Shown here in pieces: positions 61,428 to 64,000 of a stretch of 64,000 nt of DNA; the first letter of the stretch is position 1; each line of letters starts with the position of its first letter. This DNA is from Eubacteriales bacterium (GTDB taxonomy: Bacteria > Bacillota > Clostridia > Oscillospirales > CAG-382): positions 158,942 to 222,941 of the forward strand of contig JAQWDK010000002.1 of assembly GCA_028705495.1 (NCBI GenBank), given 5' to 3'. Under the pieces are notes generated by a model. That model made no database searches. It saw nothing but the letters and a program-made list of their open reading frames with translations, and had not been told where the DNA came from. The translations under genes were made by a program, and so were the position numbers.

Positions 61428-62757
61428 CTCCAATTCTCGCAAATACAGGTGCCATATTTTCTCTTTCTGCATTCGTTTCCGATACATTTTTACCTGTTAC
61501 CGGGTCAAAATAATATTGATAGCAGAAAACAAATAACCCAGCGTTATCTTCTCTCTCGTCAAGATATTCAAGGCAGCGCTTGATTATATCGTCGTGTTCA
61601 CTCCATTCGAGCTTACCTGTACCGGCGTAATTATCAACACCGCTTTTTGCTTTACCCAGTGAAATACCTACGCAGTATTTTAAATCGTCATGTTTTTTGA
61701 GCTTCTGCCATGTTCTATAAACCGAGATAAAGTCATAGGTCTGATGTTCAAGCCCGAAATATATCTGTGGTACGATGTAGTCGATATATCCCGGCTCTGC
61801 ACACCATTTAACAACGTCTGCGTAAAGGTCGTTGTAGGTTGTATTGAAAACGCCGGCAGGACTAATACCGAAAGGGACTTCTTCAGAAACTGCCTTTACA
61901 GAGCTGTTTATAAGCGCTACCATAACACTCACATTATCACGCCTATAGTTATCAAGCGACAGCTTGCCACCATCTTTTTTGTAATCGGAAAATGATGCTG
62001 AATCAAAGCTTGTATCTTTTGTAGGATAGAAATAATCGTCCATATGTACACCGTCGACATCGTACCGCCTAACAATCTCAGCGGCACCATCAGCAATCAG
62101 CTGCCTTACTTCGGCATAAGCCGGATTAAGATACCAGCGTTCAGCGTCCCCTGTTCCTGATTTGACGATATACTTTCCTCTTTTGTTGGAGTCGTTGTAC
62201 CATTTCTTAATAGCATAATCGGAGCTGACTTCTATAAGCTGTGCGTCTGTCATCCCACGCATAGGATTTATCCAAGCGTGAACCGACAGATTTTTTTTAT
62301 GGGCTAATTCGATTAGTATTTCAAAAGGATCATAGTTAAATCCCTTTGAATAACTTCCGGTTACAAATGACGAGGGTGGATACAGCTTAGAGGGATAAAA
62401 GCTGTCAGCAAAAGGCCTTACCTGAATAACAACCGTATTATAACCGCTGTCTGCTATGTTGGAAATAACCTTGTCTGCAAGTAGACGGAATGAAGCGAGA
62501 GAGCGCTGCGACTGTCCGTCACGATAAACAGACTGCATATCGTATTGTGACAACCACATCGCCTTCATATACTCATAGTTCACAGCTCTGTACTCCTTTT
62601 TTTCTACAGTGGATGAAATTTCTGATTCTATAACAGAAACCATCTGAGAAATATCGTTCGATTCATCTTTAGCCGTAAAATCGCATGAACCTAAAGCGAG
62701 AAGGACTAACAAGCAGGCTAACAAAAACGTGGCGGTTTTTATTGATATGGTTCTCAT
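61411..62757 (-). CDS. GHL10 family glycosyl hydrolase-like lipoprotein
   Basis: The 448-residue protein has a lipobox G-S-C (Cys25) and a TIM barrel of the GHL10/DUF187 type (about 65-400): GYNTVVIQVRPFADSFYPSK, LSVHAWINPMRG and DVDGVHMDDYFYP are typical, with likely acidic catalytic residues in the last. Related proteins, such as E. coli DigH (YddW), cleave denuded glycan. It is related to the signal-less GHL10 at 36586 and has the same kind of leader, so the two may be co-regulated; that is inference. Confidence 0.9.
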   Translation of the reverse strand: MRTISIKTATFLLACLLVLLALGSCDFTAKDESNDISQMVSVIESEISSTVEKKEYRAVNYEYMKAMWLSQYDMQSVYRDGQSQRSLASFRLLADKVISNIADSGYNTVVIQVRPFADSFYPSKLYPPSSFVTGSYSKGFNYDPFEILIELAHKKNLSVHAWINPMRGMTDAQLIEVSSDYAIKKWYNDSNKRGKYIVKSGTGDAERWYLNPAYAEVRQLIADGAAEIVRRYDVDGVHMDDYFYPTKDTSFDSASFSDYKKDGGKLSLDNYRRDNVSVMVALINSSVKAVSEEVPFGISPAGVFNTTYNDLYADVVKWCAEPGYIDYIVPQIYFGLEHQTYDFISVYRTWQKLKKHDDLKYCVGISLGKAKSGVDNYAGTGKLEWSEHDDIIKRCLEYLDEREDNAGLFVFCYQYYFDPVTGKNVSETNAERENMAPVFARIGEAFSD

Positions 62758-62846
62758 ACTATTCTCCGTCTGCCGCGAAGCTGATGCACAGAGAATTTAG
62801 TGGTGTGAATGCTTCGTAGTTGGATTTCTTCTGAATTAAATTTCAC
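62758..62846 (-). promoter_or_regulatory. Family A leader element before the GHL10 lipoprotein gene
   Basis: The minus strand reads GTGAAATTTAATTCAGAAG, CAACTACGAAGCATTCACACC, AAATTC, then a partly degraded hairpin (AGCTTCGCGGC, 62771-62781) and AGACGGAGAATAGT before ATG. It begins four bases after the stop of the GNAT gene. Confidence 0.7.
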
Positions 62847-62850
62847 TTTA

Positions 62851-63336
62851 CTATTCCTTGCTAAGCTTTAGTTCGAGAATCCTTCTTTGAGGAACATAGC
62901 CGAGTCTTTCATAAAATGAGATCGCATCTTTGTTGAATTCCCAAACATTCAACTCAACTGCTGCGCATCCAAGCTTTTCCGCTCTCTGCTTTGCAGAATT
63001 CATTAAGGCTTTTCCGACACCTTTTGATCTTTTCTTTGTAATTACGTAAATGTCGTCGATAAACAAAGTGCGGCGTTCAAAGCGGCACCCATCTTCATCC
63101 GTCTCTCTTAAAAACTGAATGCAATATCCAAGCCTTATTCCCTCATCGCTTTCGCAAATGTCGATAAAAACATCTTCCCTTTCAAGTATCTCGATGATGT
63201 CCTGATCGGAATATTTTCTACCGTTTGGCTTGAAAATTTCGCTCCGTCCGTGATGATGCAGCTCGCATGTTTCTTCAAGCTGTTCTCCTATGAATTCAAG
63301 ATCCATAACGGTTGCGGAACGTATGTCATATTCCAT
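62851..63336 (-). CDS. GNAT family N-acetyltransferase
   Basis: The 161-residue protein has the acetyl-CoA site RSKGVGKALMNSAKQRAEKLG (about 103-123 in pieces) and the C-terminal NVWEFNKDAISFYERLGYVP (about 130-149). Substrate cannot be told. The start is ATG at 63336, after AGAAAGGTATGGTCAAAATC; an ATG at 63348 lies in that site. The GHL10 gene follows after 93 bases. Confidence 0.9.
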   Translation of the reverse strand: MEYDIRSATVMDLEFIGEQLEETCELHHHGRSEIFKPNGRKYSDQDIIEILEREDVFIDICESDEGIRLGYCIQFLRETDEDGCRFERRTLFIDDIYVITKKRSKGVGKALMNSAKQRAEKLGCAAVELNVWEFNKDAISFYERLGYVPQRRILELKLSKE

Positions 63337-63463
63337 GATTTTGACCATACCTTTCTGTGCATTGTAATTTTTTTATATATGTTTGGTAATTTATTGCATA
63401 AAGAAGGTTGCAGGGGTTTGTTTCTGTAAAATATTCAAAATATCTATTGAAAAGAAGCGGTGA

Positions 63464-63867
63464 TTGTTGTATAATAGCCGCACATCAACATCACTTTATG
63501 TTGTAACTGCGAATCGGTGCGGCCTGTTAAAAGCTTCGCTTTTGTGAACCAATAAACTAAAGTTGTTGTATAATAGCCGCACATCAACATCACTTTATGT
63601 TGTAACTGCGAATCGGTGCGGCCTGTCAAAAGCTTCGCTTTTGTGAGCCAATAATCTAAAGTTGTTGTATAATAGCCGCACATCAACATCACTTTATGTT
63701 GTAACTGCGAATCGGTGCGGCCTGTCAAAAGCTTCGCTTTTGTGAGCCAATAATCTAAAGTTGTTGTATAATAGCCGCACATCAACATCACTTTATGTTG
63801 TAACTGCGAATCGGTGCGGCCTGTCAAAAGCTTCGCTTTTGTGAGCCAATAATCTAAAGTTGTTGTA
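63464..63867. repeat. Four tandem copies of a 99-bp structured repeat
   Basis: Units start at 63464, 63563, 63662 and 63761, with eight bases of a fifth at 63860. Copies 2-4 look identical; copy 1 has a few substitutions. Each unit has TTGTTGTATAATAG, an outer stem GCCGCAC/GTGCGGC enclosing CAACAT/ATGTTG, then AAAAGC-TTC-GCTTTT. The region has no gene; an antisense frame runs through only because 99 is divisible by three. Confidence 0.93.
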
Positions 63868-63902
63868 AGGTTAAAAAAGGATTTGAAAAGGTTGTGTCAT
63901 AG

Positions 63903-64000
63903 GTGAATACAAAAAAAATCTCAATCGCCATAGACGGACCATCTGGTTCAGGTAAAGGCACTTTAGCAAAGAAATTAGCTAATAAACTTGGTTTCATATA
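63903..64000 (+). CDS. cmk: Cytidylate kinase (partial, runs off the window)
   Basis: Phosphorylates CMP and dCMP with ATP. The visible N-terminus reads [19 protein letters not shown], with the P-loop GPSGSGKG typical of Cmk, followed by KKLANKLGF. The start is GTG at 63903, which directly follows an in-frame TAG; AAAAGG lies 11-15 bases upstream. It is preceded by the 99-bp tandem repeat. Confidence 0.9.
   Translation, partial: MNTKKISIAIDGPSGSGKGTLAKKLANKLGFI

Noticed and set aside
63444..63827. A 127-codon minus-strand frame with a perfect 33-residue repeat
   Set aside because: It arises because the DNA repeat is 99 bp, a multiple of three. No ribosome site, and the DNA shows stem conservation rather than codon bias.
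63464..63867. The tandem repeat as a CRISPR array
   Set aside because: The whole 99-bp unit repeats without unique spacers, and no cas genes are present.

Overview
The window looks like a chromosome segment of a spore-lineage, low-to-medium G+C member of the Clostridia (probably an uncultured Oscillospirales/Ruminococcaceae-like organism). Supporting signs are the start of a spoIIIA operon, a SpoIID-family protein, a MecA-like adaptor, a T-box leader before thrS, an L-box lysine riboswitch before dapA, AGAAAGG-type Shine-Dalgarno sites, SLH and many lipobox proteins, a Gram-positive LexA box, and tRNA with encoded CCA. No rRNA, CRISPR array, prophage or intact insertion sequence was seen. The species assignment is inference.

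Layout. 1-1.6 kb: spoIIIAA-AB-AC (minus), running off the left edge, then tRNA-Val(GAC) and a palindrome-rich repeat. 2-7 kb: orphan oligopeptide-binding lipoprotein, small membrane protein, histidine phosphatase, pyruvate kinase. 7-10.3 kb: four-gene sugar operon (two TIM-barrel isomerases, a Gfo/Idh/MocA dehydrogenase, a small unknown). 10.3-13.7 kb: murQ, polyprenyl-type glycosyltransferase and a B12-binding radical SAM enzyme in one operon. 13.9-19 kb: phosphoesterase/FN3/LamG lipoprotein, small membrane proteins, T-box and thrS. 19-28.5 kb: DHHW-like lipoprotein, divergent EF-G, a P-type-ATPase-derived pseudoenzyme next to rlmB, acyl-CoA synthetase. 28.5-38.7 kb: surface protein, mecA-like, glycoside hydrolase-like, SLH protein, WYL regulator with a tiny ORF in front, phosphoesterase, GHL10 protein, YbjQ family. 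38.8-45.8 kb: XRE/long helical regulator followed by a frameshifted zinc-ribbon protein, RmlD-like reductase, CapA/beta-lactamase fusion. 45.8-52.7 kb: ridA-proB-proA-udp, CAP protein, repeat protein plus SpoIID homologue. 52.7-64 kb: basic amino acid decarboxylase, serS, large lipoprotein, SOS-controlled small gene, flavodoxin, dapA-dapB under a lysine riboswitch, second GHL10 lipoprotein, GNAT, a 99-bp tandem repeat, and the start of cmk.

Most genes are ordinary housekeeping (translation, proline and lysine synthesis, glycolysis) interleaved with a rich cell-envelope and glycan set: two GHL10 proteins, two or three further TIM-barrel glycan proteins, lipoproteins, CAP, SpoIID, SLH, MurQ and a CapA-serine hydrolase fusion.

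The most unusual signals are not genes. Two families of homologous leader sequences recur directly in front of unrelated start codons. Family A is about 50-105 nt and ends in a GCCGC-loop-GCGGC hairpin followed by AGAATGGAG and the start codon; it precedes thrS, both GHL10 genes, the CapA fusion and a zinc-ribbon membrane gene, with degenerate copies elsewhere. Family B carries CAAGAAAGGNATGGTCA before the start of the SLH, XRE and dapB genes and in shorter form others. Other strong candidates are the P-type ATPase relative lacking its catalytic aspartate, the perfect LexA box over a consensus promoter, and four 99-bp structured repeats in front of cmk.
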